A stretch of DNA of 64,000 bases. Origin: Bradyrhizobium mercantei. Lineage in GTDB: Bacteria; Pseudomonadota; Alphaproteobacteria; Rhizobiales; Xanthobacteraceae. Below, in pieces: positions 27,004 to 35,685 of the stretch. Position 1 is the first letter of the stretch. Every line of letters starts with the position of its first letter. The notes under the pieces are model-generated. The model ran no database searches. It was not told where the DNA came from and worked only from the letters and a program-made list of their open reading frames with translations. Made by a program: the position numbers and the translations under genes. The stretch is taken from contig NZ_MKFI01000003.1 of assembly GCF_001982635.1 (NCBI RefSeq), forward strand, positions 248,001 to 312,000, in the 5' to 3' direction.

Positions 27004-28440
27004 ATGCAAACATTGAACAATTACGATTTTGTCGTTGTTGGCTGCGGGGCGGCGGGCCTGTCGGCTGCGGTCACATATGCCGAGGCCACGGTTGGGCGAC
27101 CGGCCCGGATCGCCGTGCTTGAACGTGCAAAGAAGGAGGCGCGCGGCGGCGCAACGCAGTGGACGGGAGCCTTCTTGCGGATCAACGAAGGCCGCAAGCT
27201 CGACGCCGACTGGCCCGACAGGGTCCGTCGCGTTTCCGGTGGGCGTTCGGATTTCGAATATTGCCGCAAGCTCGAACAGGAGACGCCGGCAACCCTTCGT
27301 TTCATCGAGGAAAGGGGTGTCGAGCTCGTTTTCCCGGCGTTTCCATTCGCGCATACCTTCAATGGCGAGGCCGGTGTCACTCCGCCGGGCCTTCCGGTCG
27401 GCGGTGGCGCGGCGATCGTCTCAGCGTTGTTCAAAGCGCTTGAGAAGCACACCAATGTCGACATCCTCTATGAAACCGAAGCCGTTCGCTTGTCGGTTTC
27501 GGATGCGGGCGCCGTCGATGGTCTGATCGTCCGCGGAAACGACGGCAAGCTCAGACGTCTCGGAGCAGCTGCCGTCGTACTGGCTTCCGGCGGTTTCGAA
27601 GGAAACGCTGAGATGTTGACAAGGTACATCGGAGCGCGCGCCTGCGACCTGCCGCTCATCGCGCCCGGAATTGCGAACAACCGAGGCGACGGGCTGAGAA
27701 TGGCGCTTGAGCTGGGCGCCGATACGGCTGGTCAGTTCGATATGATTCATGCCGAGCCCATCGATACACGCACCACCAGGGCCGACGCCGTTATCTACAC
27801 GTACACCGGCGGCATTTTCGTCAACGGCGAGGCCGAGCGGTTCTACGACGAAGGGAAAGACACCTGGGACAACACCTTCGAGCACATCGGCTATGAGATC
27901 TGGCGCAACCAGAACCAAAAGGCGTTCTGGATCGCGGATGCCAAGACGATGCAGATACCCGGCGTCGAGATGGGCATGCTCAGCGATCTCCCGCCCGAGA
28001 AGGCGGATACCGTCGAAGCGCTGGCCGGCAAGCTGGGGCTCGATCCGGCGATGCTCGGGAAGACGGTAGCCACGTTTAACGCCGCAACCGTCCCCGGAAA
28101 GTTCGAACCCGGAAGACTGGACGGCCGGAGCACGACCGGTCTTACCCCGCCCAAATCGAATTGGGCGGTACCACTCGACACCCCGCCCTTCTACGGCATC
28201 CCTCTGACCGCCGCGATTTGCTTCACATACGGCGGCATTCGCACCGATCTTCACGCGCGAGTCGTGACGCCGGCGGGCATTCCAATTCCAAATCTCTATG
28301 CGGCCGGAGAGGTCACAGGCCTCTTCTATCACGAGTATCCGCCGGCGACGTCCGTGCTCCGCTCGTTGACCTTCGGACGTATTGCCGGCGCTCATGCAGC
28401 GGCACAAACGGCGGAATCAAAGGTCGCTGCCGTCGCCTGA
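27004..28440 (+). CDS. FAD-dependent dehydrogenase of the fumarate reductase / tricarballylate dehydrogenase (TcuA) type
   Basis: 478 residues. The N-terminal FAD-binding motif is FVVVGCGAAGLSAAVTYAE, followed by GATQWTGAFLRI. The C-terminal FAD motif is NLYAAGEVTGLFYHEYPPAT, and FTYGGIRTD lies in the capping region. No signal peptide or haem site is visible, so it is a soluble flavoenzyme that forms or reduces a C=C bond next to a carboxyl or keto group. AGGAGGAG precedes the ATG. The transporter gene directly downstream suggests the two handle the same imported acid. Confidence 0.85.
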   Translation: MQTLNNYDFVVVGCGAAGLSAAVTYAEATVGRPARIAVLERAKKEARGGATQWTGAFLRINEGRKLDADWPDRVRRVSGGRSDFEYCRKLEQETPATLRFIEERGVELVFPAFPFAHTFNGEAGVTPPGLPVGGGAAIVSALFKALEKHTNVDILYETEAVRLSVSDAGAVDGLIVRGNDGKLRRLGAAAVVLASGGFEGNAEMLTRYIGARACDLPLIAPGIANNRGDGLRMALELGADTAGQFDMIHAEPIDTRTTRADAVIYTYTGGIFVNGEAERFYDEGKDTWDNTFEHIGYEIWRNQNQKAFWIADAKTMQIPGVEMGMLSDLPPEKADTVEALAGKLGLDPAMLGKTVATFNAATVPGKFEPGRLDGRSTTGLTPPKSNWAVPLDTPPFYGIPLTAAICFTYGGIRTDLHARVVTPAGIPIPNLYAAGEVTGLFYHEYPPATSVLRSLTFGRIAGAHAAAQTAESKVAAVA

Positions 28441-28473
28441 ACTGCCGCCGAGTTTCACAGTTTCAAGTGTCGA

Positions 28474-28494
28474 GGCCCGGGAACAGTCCGGGCC
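28474..28494 (+). repeat. intergenic hairpin
   Basis: GGCCCGG, a 7-nt loop and CCGGGCC form a perfect 7-bp stem between the flavin dehydrogenase and transporter genes. There is no T-run, so it is more likely an mRNA-stability or processing element than an intrinsic terminator. Confidence 0.5.
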
Positions 28495-28527
28495 CCGACG
28501 TTACGAATAATCGACAGCGAGGGATTT

Positions 28528-30192
28528 ATGGATATGACGGCAGCAATCGCGGCCAACGATGCAACAATCATGACGCGGAAGGAAAAGCGCGTCATCTTCG
28601 CCGCGTCGCTTGGGAGCGTGTTCGAGATCTACGATTTTTTTCTGATCGGGTTGCTCGCTACGGAAATAACCAAAGCGTTCTTCTCCGGCGTCAATCCGAC
28701 TGCCGGCTTCATCTTCACCTTGCTGGGCTTTGCCGCAGGTTTCCTTCTCAGGCCGTTCGGGGCGCTCGTGTTCGGACGTGCCGGAGATCTGATCGGCCGA
28801 AAGTACACGTTTCTTGTGACGATCGTATTGATGGGACTGTCGACCCTCTCCATCGGCCTGTTGCCCACCTATGCAGAGATCGGCATCGCAGCACCCGTTC
28901 TCTTCATCACGATGCGTATGCTTCAAGGCCTTGCGCTTGGGGGCGAGTTTGGCGGCGCAATGATCTACGTCGCGGAGCACGCTCCCGCCGAGCGGCGAGG
29001 CGCCTGGACCGCGTGGATTATTCTTACCGCGGCCCTCGGCTTTCTCCTTGCGGTTGGCGTCATCATTCCGCTCCGCTTCGCCCTGAGCGAGCCCGACTTT
29101 GGCGTATGGGGCTGGCGGATCCCGTTCCTTGTTTCAGTATTGCTGCTTGTGGTTTCCCTGTGGATCCGCCTGCAGCTCGATGAAACGCCTGAATTCCGCC
29201 GGATGAAGGAGGAGGGCCGCGCGTCCAAGGCGCCGATCGGCGAGACGTTTGGTGAGTGGCGGTATCTGAAGCTCGTGCTCATCGCGCTCTTCGGCATCGT
29301 CCCGGGCCAGGCCGTCATCTGGTACACCGGCCAGTTCTATTCGCTTTTCTTCCTGACCAAAGTCCTGAAGATCGACGGGACCACAGCCAATCAGCTCGTC
29401 ATTGCCGCAACCGTGGTAACGGCGCCGCTCTACATCCTCTTCGGTGCCCTGTCGGATCGCATCGGTCGCAAGCCGGTCTATCTGGCCGGCTATCTGCTCG
29501 GCGCCGTCCTCATCATTCCGCTGTTTCACGGGTTAGCGCATTTCGGCAACCCGGATCTCGACAAAGCTCAGCGCGAGAATCCGATCGTCGTCGTCGCGGA
29601 CCCAGCGCAATGTTCGCTGCAATTCAACCCGAGCGGGGCCGCACGCTTTACGTCATCGTGCGACGTCGTCAGAGCAGCCGTCGCCAGGCTCGGCCTCAAC
29701 TATCAGAGCAGCCCTGCATCGCCTGGCGCGGTAGCCCAGGTCAAAATCGGAGACGACGTCGTCCAGGGCTTCGACGCTTTGGGTGATCAGGCCTCAAGCA
29801 GAGACAAGGAATTCAATGCAGCCTTGGCGGCGATCCTGAAGAAGCGGGGATACGTGCTGGATCAGGTCGATCCGGCCTTGATCAACAAGCCCGGCATCAT
29901 CCTCGTCCTAGTCCTTCTGCTCAGCCTTGGAACGATGACCTTTGCGCCGAGCTGCACGGCGCTCATCGAGCTGTTTCCGTCACGCATACGTTACACAGCG
30001 ATGTCGTTTCCCTATCATCTCGGGGCCGCATGGTTCGGCGGATTCCTGCCCGCGACCACCTTCGCCATCAATGCGGCGACGGGAGATATCTATGCCGGGC
30101 TGCTCTATCCCAGCATCGTGGCCGGCGTCGCCTTCGTCATTGCGCTCGTGCTCGCCAGGGAGACGAAGGGGATCAACATCTCCGGGGCGTGA
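28528..30192 (+). CDS. MFS transporter, metabolite:H+ symporter (MHS) type, with a large soluble insertion
   Basis: 554 residues, about 110 longer than typical MHS proteins. MFS signatures are present twice (GRAGDLIGRKYTF and GALSDRIGRKPVY). Between the segment ending GAVLIIPLFHGLAHF and the one starting GIILVLVLLLSL lies a hydrophilic insert of roughly 110 residues with two cysteines. By the usual topology it would face the periplasm. The family imports organic acids such as citrate, shikimate or dicarboxylates. GAGGG lies before the ATG. It is the probable importer of the cluster's growth substrate. Confidence 0.86.
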   Translation: MDMTAAIAANDATIMTRKEKRVIFAASLGSVFEIYDFFLIGLLATEITKAFFSGVNPTAGFIFTLLGFAAGFLLRPFGALVFGRAGDLIGRKYTFLVTIVLMGLSTLSIGLLPTYAEIGIAAPVLFITMRMLQGLALGGEFGGAMIYVAEHAPAERRGAWTAWIILTAALGFLLAVGVIIPLRFALSEPDFGVWGWRIPFLVSVLLLVVSLWIRLQLDETPEFRRMKEEGRASKAPIGETFGEWRYLKLVLIALFGIVPGQAVIWYTGQFYSLFFLTKVLKIDGTTANQLVIAATVVTAPLYILFGALSDRIGRKPVYLAGYLLGAVLIIPLFHGLAHFGNPDLDKAQRENPIVVVADPAQCSLQFNPSGAARFTSSCDVVRAAVARLGLNYQSSPASPGAVAQVKIGDDVVQGFDALGDQASSRDKEFNAALAAILKKRGYVLDQVDPALINKPGIILVLVLLLSLGTMTFAPSCTALIELFPSRIRYTAMSFPYHLGAAWFGGFLPATTFAINAATGDIYAGLLYPSIVAGVAFVIALVLARETKGINISGA

Positions 30193-30269
30193 TGCGCGCC
30201 GGAACGGTGCCGGAGACATGGATTGTTTGGGCGGTACGTCGCACCGTCGCTTCTATGAAAGGTTTGGAT

Positions 30270-31748
30270 ATGCAGGAATTCTTGATGCGGATCGGCAACG
30301 AATGGCGCCGGGCTGAAGATGGCGAATGGTTCACGAGCATGGACCCGTATACCGGGCGCGACTGGGCGCGCATGCCACGGGGGAAGGCCGCAGATGCCGA
30401 CGCGGCGGTCCGGGCCGCGTCCAAGGCCTTCCGGGGCGGCCCCTGGCCGTCGATGACCGCCAGCGCAAGGGGACTTCTGCTGCACCGGCTCGGCGACCTC
30501 ATTGCTCGTCAGGCCGAGGAATTGGCAGAGCTCGAGGTGAACGACAACGGGAAGCTCAAGGCCGAGATGCTCGGCCAGATGCGATATCTGCCGCAATGGT
30601 TCTATTATTATGCTGGATTGGCGGACAAGGTCGAAGGCCGCGTCACGCCGATCGACAAGCCGGGCGTCTTTCATTACACCCTGCACGAGCCGCTGGGCGT
30701 CGTCGCGGCGATCGCGCCCTGGAATTCTCCGCTGCTGCTCGCCGCGTGGAAGATCGCTCCCGCGCTCGCCGCCGGCAATACGATCGTGATCAAGCCGTCC
30801 GAGTTTTCGTCGGCCTCGACGATTGCGTTCGCCCGGCTGTGCGAAGAGGCAGGCTTCCCGCCGGGCGTGGTCAACGTCATCACCGGATTTGGACCGGAGG
30901 TCGGAGAACCTCTCGTCAAGCATCCGCTCGTGGCGCGCATTGCGTTCACAGGAAGCGAGAACGGCGGCCGGCATGTCTACGCGGCGGCCGCTGAAAATAT
31001 CAAGCGCGTCTCACTCGAACTCGGCGGCAAATCGGCCAACATCGTGTTTAGCGATGCGGATCTCGATGACGCGGTCAAGGGCGTCGTATCGGGCATCTTT
31101 GCGGCCACGGGGCAGACCTGCATGGCCGGCTCGCGCCTTTTGGTGCATTCCTCGATCCACGACGAGTTCGTCGCGCGTCTGGTGAAGTTCATGCAGACGG
31201 CACGGCTCGGAGATCCGCGAGAGCCCGAGACGAATATCGCCCCGGTGTCCACGCAGCCGCAATTCGAGAAGGTTCTGGCCTATTTCGACATTGCCAGAAA
31301 GGAAGGGGCCGAATGTGTGCTTGGCGGCGAGCGTTCGCGTCGGCCGGGTTGCGAGAAGGGGCTTTTCGTCGAACCGACGATCTTCACCGGCGTATCCAAC
31401 AACATGCGCATCGCTCGCGAAGAGGTGTTCGGGCCGGTCCTTGCCGTGCTGAAATTCGAGACCGATGACGAAGCGGTCGGGATCGCCAATGACAGCCCCT
31501 ATGGGTTGGCAGCCGGCGTTTGGACGCGCGATCTCCAGCGGGCCATGCTGCTGCCGAAACGGCTAGAGGCGGGCACGGTCTGGGTTAACGCCTATCGGCT
31601 GGTGAGTTATCTCGCTCCCTTCGGCGGCGTCAAGGCGTCGGGGCTCGGCCGCGAGAACGGCCTGAACGCGATCTACGAATACCTTGAGGAAAAGAGCGTG
31701 TTCATCAATCCGAAGCCCGGCATCGCAAACCCGTTCGTGCTCAGTTGA
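30270..31748 (+). CDS. aldehyde dehydrogenase (NAD-dependent, superfamily)
   Basis: About 492 residues. The Asn loop APWNSPLLLAAWK, the lysine-containing VIKPSEFSSAS, the Glu motif SLELGGKSANIVF and the nucleophile loop TGQTCMAGSR are all intact. The ATG at 30270 has AAAGG about 8 nt upstream; the ATG at 30255 is also possible. The longer frame that starts inside the transporter gene is not used. The product oxidises an aldehyde to an acid, presumably an intermediate of the cluster's pathway. It is followed with little gap by an iron alcohol dehydrogenase. Confidence 0.9.
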   Translation: MQEFLMRIGNEWRRAEDGEWFTSMDPYTGRDWARMPRGKAADADAAVRAASKAFRGGPWPSMTASARGLLLHRLGDLIARQAEELAELEVNDNGKLKAEMLGQMRYLPQWFYYYAGLADKVEGRVTPIDKPGVFHYTLHEPLGVVAAIAPWNSPLLLAAWKIAPALAAGNTIVIKPSEFSSASTIAFARLCEEAGFPPGVVNVITGFGPEVGEPLVKHPLVARIAFTGSENGGRHVYAAAAENIKRVSLELGGKSANIVFSDADLDDAVKGVVSGIFAATGQTCMAGSRLLVHSSIHDEFVARLVKFMQTARLGDPREPETNIAPVSTQPQFEKVLAYFDIARKEGAECVLGGERSRRPGCEKGLFVEPTIFTGVSNNMRIAREEVFGPVLAVLKFETDDEAVGIANDSPYGLAAGVWTRDLQRAMLLPKRLEAGTVWVNAYRLVSYLAPFGGVKASGLGRENGLNAIYEYLEEKSVFINPKPGIANPFVLS

Positions 31749-31810
31749 GAGCCGTCATCCAAAGCACCGCGCCAAACCTGCTGAGATCCGTCAGCCCGGA
31801 GCCACCAATC

Positions 31811-33025
31811 GTGTCCAATGTCTATCATATGCCGACCCGCATCGTCTCCGGGGTCGGCGCGCTCGAATCGCTCGCAGCAACGATCAAGGGCTTCGCGGCC
31901 AAATCCGTGATGCTCGTCTCCGACCCGATCATCTCCCGGCAATCCTGGTATCAACGCGCGCTCGAGCAACTCGTTGCCGCGGGACTGTCGGTGCTGCGGT
32001 TTGAGGAATGCGAGATCGACGCGCGCGTCAGACAGATCGACGCGCAGGGCAAACGGGCGCGCGAGCAGTCGGTCGATGCCGTGATCAGCATTGGGGGCGG
32101 GTCGGTGATGTGCGCCGGCAAGGGGATCGCGATCGTCGGCGCCAACGGGAAGTCGCTCCGCGACTGCACGGGCGTCGGCAATTTCGAACGCCGCGCATTG
32201 CCGATGGTGATGGTCCCGACCACGGCTGGGTCCGGCTCGGAGGTGTCGCAATGGACCGTAGTCAAGGATGACGAGAACCATGCCAAGCTGGTGTGCGGAG
32301 GGCCGCTCAGCTTTCCCGATGTCGCCATACTGGATCCGGCCGTGCTTGAGTCGCTGCCGCCGCGCATTGCGGCGGCGACTGGCGTGGACGCGATGACCCA
32401 TGGCCTGGAGGCCTACACCAGCAGTCTCGCATCCCCGCTCACCGATGCGATCGCGCTCGAGGCGATCAGGTTGCAGGCGTCCTCGCTCCGCGCATCGATT
32501 TGCGGCCTCCGCGACGTCAATGCGCGTGCAGACAATCTTCTGGCTTCATCGATGGCCAACATCGCGTGCGGCAACGCGCGCCTGGGGCATGCGCACACCC
32601 TGTCGCTGCCGCTCGAAGGTCTCGTCGACATGCCGCATACGCTCGGCGTGGGCGTGTTGATGCCCCACGTTCTGGCGTTCAATCTGATGGTGCTGCCGGC
32701 CAAAGCGCCACATGTGGCCCGGGCGCTCGGCGTCCGCCTCCATGACGACTGCTCGCCCCAACAGGCCACCGACCTGGCTGTTTCCGCGTTGCGGCAGCTC
32801 TACGGAGACATCGGTTTTCCCATGCACTGGTCCAGGGATGCCCTGCCGAAGCAGCAGGTTCGGGAAATGGCCGAACGCGCCGTGCCTGGACTTTACGCCG
32901 GCACGGCCGGGATCGAGCGGTTCAAGTCGATGAAGATCACCGACGACACGGTGATCGAGAGCCTTGCGCCGAGGAAGATGACGGTCAGCCAAGCCGAAGC
33001 GATTTTCACCGCCTGCATCGCCTGA
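31811..33025 (+). CDS. iron-containing (group III) alcohol dehydrogenase
   Basis: About 404 residues from a GTG at 31811 that has GGAG roughly 9 nt upstream; a TTG at 31745 overlapping the previous stop would give 426. The NAD motif ISIGGGSVMCAGKGIA, the GTNP-like VPTTAGSGSEV and the metal-ligand histidines in GHAHTLSLPLEGLVDMPH mark the family. It may act as an alcohol, hydroxyacid or maleylacetate-type reductase. Paired with the aldehyde dehydrogenase it could carry alcohol to acid in two steps. Confidence 0.85.
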   Translation: MSNVYHMPTRIVSGVGALESLAATIKGFAAKSVMLVSDPIISRQSWYQRALEQLVAAGLSVLRFEECEIDARVRQIDAQGKRAREQSVDAVISIGGGSVMCAGKGIAIVGANGKSLRDCTGVGNFERRALPMVMVPTTAGSGSEVSQWTVVKDDENHAKLVCGGPLSFPDVAILDPAVLESLPPRIAAATGVDAMTHGLEAYTSSLASPLTDAIALEAIRLQASSLRASICGLRDVNARADNLLASSMANIACGNARLGHAHTLSLPLEGLVDMPHTLGVGVLMPHVLAFNLMVLPAKAPHVARALGVRLHDDCSPQQATDLAVSALRQLYGDIGFPMHWSRDALPKQQVREMAERAVPGLYAGTAGIERFKSMKITDDTVIESLAPRKMTVSQAEAIFTACIA

Positions 33026-33066
33026 ACAATGCGCGCTTGCTGCTGACCAGATGAGTGTAGCCCCGG

Positions 33067-33996
33067 TCAGGCCATCGCCTTGCGCAATTTGCGACTCGCC
33101 GGCGACTCGTCTTCAACCTGGGTCTGCTCGACCAGCCAGCTTCGAAATTGCCGGAATGCTGGCTTGCGGAGGCTCTTCTGAGGATAGATCAGGTAATAGG
33201 TGAATCCCTCGCGATCGAGCGTCGGGCCGAAGGGCTGAACCAGACGCCTTGCGCGCAAGTCATCGGCCACGAGCACGCGCTGCGCGATCGCGACGCCCTG
33301 GCCGTCGAGCGCAGCCTGGTAGGCGAGGACGGAGCTCGTGAATTTCGGTCCCGCATAGGGATCGAAGTCGGTGAGCTGCGCCTCCCTGAGCCAGAACATC
33401 CAGTCGTCCGGCCGCGCCAGCGAGTGCAGCAGCGGCGCGCGGCGAAGATCGCCCTTCTGCTTCAACCCGATCTCGCGCCGATATTTGGGGCTGCAAACCG
33501 GAATCAAATGGTTTGCCACGAGCCTGTCCACGCCCAGTCCAGGCCAGTTTCCGTCGCCAAGGCGTACTGCGCAGTCGACATCCTCGTTCCGGAAATCGAC
33601 CTCTTCCAATGAGGTAGTGAGACGAACCTCGTTCAGCCGGTTCATCGCCTGATAGGACGACAGGCGCGGCACCAGCCATTTCATCGCGAAGGTAGTGTAG
33701 GCCCTGATCTTCAGGACATTGCTCGAGCGTTCTCCCGTCAGCTTGCGGGTCGCGTCACGGATCCCGTCGAGATGGTGCGCGATGGCTTCGAGATACTGCT
33801 CTCCTTCGGCGGTCAACGCCACCGCGCGCGGCTCGCGCCGAAACAGCTTCACGCCGAGATGAGATTCGAGAATCTGTACCTGCCGGCTCACCGCGCCGGG
33901 CGTTACGGACAGAAGCTCAGCCGCACCGCGGATGCTGCGTAACTTTGCGGCGGCCTCGAAGGCGCGTAGCGGATTGAGTGGAGGCAATCGGTCCAT
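33067..33996 (-). CDS. LysR-family regulator, GcvA-like, of the CoA catabolic cluster
   Basis: 309 residues. The N-terminus MDRLPPLNPLRAFEAAAKLR and the helix AELLSVTPGAVSRQVQILE are typical of the GcvA subgroup. The effector domain follows, with VDCAVRLGDGNWPGL. The ATG at 33996 is the natural start; a further 116 in-frame codons upstream read as low-complexity shadow sequence. The gene lies in the middle of the cluster and points away from the OB-fold/thiolase operon. An operator-like box sits 24-40 bp before its start, so it probably regulates itself and both operons. Confidence 0.88.
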   Translation of the reverse strand: MDRLPPLNPLRAFEAAAKLRSIRGAAELLSVTPGAVSRQVQILESHLGVKLFRREPRAVALTAEGEQYLEAIAHHLDGIRDATRKLTGERSSNVLKIRAYTTFAMKWLVPRLSSYQAMNRLNEVRLTTSLEEVDFRNEDVDCAVRLGDGNWPGLGVDRLVANHLIPVCSPKYRREIGLKQKGDLRRAPLLHSLARPDDWMFWLREAQLTDFDPYAGPKFTSSVLAYQAALDGQGVAIAQRVLVADDLRARRLVQPFGPTLDREGFTYYLIYPQKSLRKPAFRQFRSWLVEQTQVEDESPASRKLRKAMA

Positions 33997-34019
33997 CGTG
34001 CCGCGACTATGCGCCGATC

Positions 34020-34036
34020 GTTGCCTTTTAGTCAAC
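34020..34036. promoter_or_regulatory. LysR-type operator box 2
   Basis: GTTGCCTTTTAGTCAAC, with GTTG/CAAC arms and a T-N11-A core, lies between the leftward LysR gene and the rightward CoA operon. The wider 22-bp block 34017-34038 matches 26865-26886 at all but two positions. Confidence 0.75.
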
Positions 34037-34133
34037 AATGGCGCCGCGTTTCTCGTTCTGAGCCCGGGGGATATCCGCCTAAACCTCTCGCCAATGGCTT
34101 GCTCGGCACGCCTTCGGTTTCCCGGGAGGATCA

Positions 34134-34529
34134 ATGAACCAGCTTTCGAACGTCGAGACGTTCTCGACAGATCGCGACGCCATCGGCTCGCAAGCGTCCG
34201 GGAGGCTGTTCGCGTCCCGCGACCGCGCAACCGGCCAGTGTGTCTTCCCTCCCGTTCCGGCGCGATCGCCGAGCGCACACCGCTATGAGCCGGTGACCCT
34301 GTCGCGGGTTGCGCGGCTCTACAGCTTCTCGGTGATCCACCCAAATCGGAAAACCGGTGAACAGCCGTTCGTGGTCATTTACGCGGATTTCCCTGAAGGC
34401 GCGCGCGTGTTCGGGCGATTGCTCCTGCCGCGAGAGCGCCACCCGCTGATCGGGATGCAGGTCGAAGCGCGGATAGCCGAACAGGGCGCCGCAACGATCT
34501 ACTCATTTGCACCGGTCGAGGAGGCCTGA
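34134..34529 (+). CDS. OB-fold (DUF35-type) acyl-CoA partner protein
   Basis: 131 residues. The C-terminal OB-fold is recognisable (LYSFSVIHPNRKTGEQPFVV, YADFPEGARVFGRLL). Family members normally begin with a zinc-ribbon rubredoxin-like segment with two CxxC pairs; here that region has a single cysteine (TGQCVFPPVPARSPS), so metal binding is probably lost. These proteins form complexes with the adjacent thiolase-like enzyme and may channel acyl-CoA. GGGAGGA precedes the ATG. Its stop is two bases from the thiolase start. Confidence 0.8.
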   Translation: MNQLSNVETFSTDRDAIGSQASGRLFASRDRATGQCVFPPVPARSPSAHRYEPVTLSRVARLYSFSVIHPNRKTGEQPFVVIYADFPEGARVFGRLLLPRERHPLIGMQVEARIAEQGAATIYSFAPVEEA

Positions 34530-34531
34530 TC

Positions 34532-35683
34532 GTGACAACAACCGTCTATATCGCTGGCGCGGCGATGACCTCCTTCGGCCGCCACAACGACCTCTCCATG
34601 CAGGATCTCGCGCAATCCGCAGTGGTGGGTGCGCTCGCCGACGCCGACGTTTCGGCCGACCGCATTCAAGCCATGTACAACGCCAATGTGTACGGCGGCA
34701 TGGTGCTGGGCCAGGTGCTGATGAGGGACCTCGGCATCACAGGGCCGGCCCTCTACAATGTGGAGAACGCCTGCGCGAGCGGGGCGACAGCGGTGCATCT
34801 CGCCTGCCACGCGCTTCGGCTCGGCGTTTACGAGACCGTTCTCGTCTGGGGGGTCGAGAAGCTGACATCGCTCGGCGGTGGGACGATCCCGCTGCAGCGG
34901 AACGACTACAAGACCGAGCTGTACGCTGCGCAGGGCATGACGCTGCCGACTGTCTACGCCATGCGCGGGACCCGCTATCTCCACGAGCGCAACGAGAAGC
35001 CCGAAGTACTGGCCCGCGTCGCGGTCAAGAACCGGACTCATGGCGAGTTGAATCCCCTGGCGCAGCAGCGCAAGGCCGTGTCAATCGACGAAGTGCTCCA
35101 GTCGCGGCCCGTTGCAGAGCCACTGACGTTGCTCCAGTGCTGTCCGTCCATGGTCGATGGTGCCGCGGCGGTGGTACTGACGACGGTTCGTCCGTCCTCC
35201 GCGCGCCCGGCTGTGCGTGTCCTCGGCTCGGCCGTGCAATCCGGCCTGCTCGAAAAAGGCTGCGACGATATTCTCGACGCCGAGATCACCGCGCGAACCG
35301 CGCGGCTGGCTTATGAAGGCGCGGGCCTGGGTCCGCGCGATGTCAACGTCGTCGAACTGCACGACGCTTTCACGATCGCAGAGCTCCTGTACTACGAGGC
35401 GTTGGGCCTCGCGGAGCCGGGCGAGGGGGCTGCGCTGCTCCGTAGCGGTGCTACGGCTCTCGGTGGGCGTGTGCCCGTCAATCCGAGCGGAGGATTGCTC
35501 GCTAAGGGTCACCCTCTCGGCGCCACCGGCGTCGCGCAAATGGTCGAGATTGCCTGGCAGCTCCAGAGCCGGGCGGGGAAACGCCAAGTTGAAGGGGCAC
35601 GGATCGGACTGACCCAGTGTACTGGCGGCGGCATCGCCGGCGTCGATCATGCCGCGTCGGCCGTTCACGTGCTCGGAGTGTAG
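34532..35683 (+). CDS. thiolase-family protein (SCP-x / acetyl-CoA acetyltransferase type)
   Basis: 383 residues from GTG at 34532, with GGAGG 7 nt upstream. The active-site pieces are the nucleophile Cys in VENACASGATAVHLA, the HDAFTIAELLYYEALGL segment typical of SCP-x thiolases, GHPLGATGVAQ with the catalytic His, and QCTGGG with the second Cys. It should cleave a 3-ketoacyl-CoA in complex with the OB-fold protein upstream. This suits the last step of side-chain or ring degradation. Confidence 0.88.
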   Translation: MTTTVYIAGAAMTSFGRHNDLSMQDLAQSAVVGALADADVSADRIQAMYNANVYGGMVLGQVLMRDLGITGPALYNVENACASGATAVHLACHALRLGVYETVLVWGVEKLTSLGGGTIPLQRNDYKTELYAAQGMTLPTVYAMRGTRYLHERNEKPEVLARVAVKNRTHGELNPLAQQRKAVSIDEVLQSRPVAEPLTLLQCCPSMVDGAAAVVLTTVRPSSARPAVRVLGSAVQSGLLEKGCDDILDAEITARTARLAYEGAGLGPRDVNVVELHDAFTIAELLYYEALGLAEPGEGAALLRSGATALGGRVPVNPSGGLLAKGHPLGATGVAQMVEIAWQLQSRAGKRQVEGARIGLTQCTGGGIAGVDHAASAVHVLGV

Positions 35684-35685
35684 CC

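Noticed and set aside
27421..28407. 328-codon leftward frame
   Set aside because: Antisense of the flavin dehydrogenase, which carries both FAD motifs and a strong ribosome site.
28474..28494. intrinsic terminator after the flavin dehydrogenase
   Set aside because: The stem is good but no T-run follows, and the transporter downstream fits the same operon. It is kept only as a hairpin.
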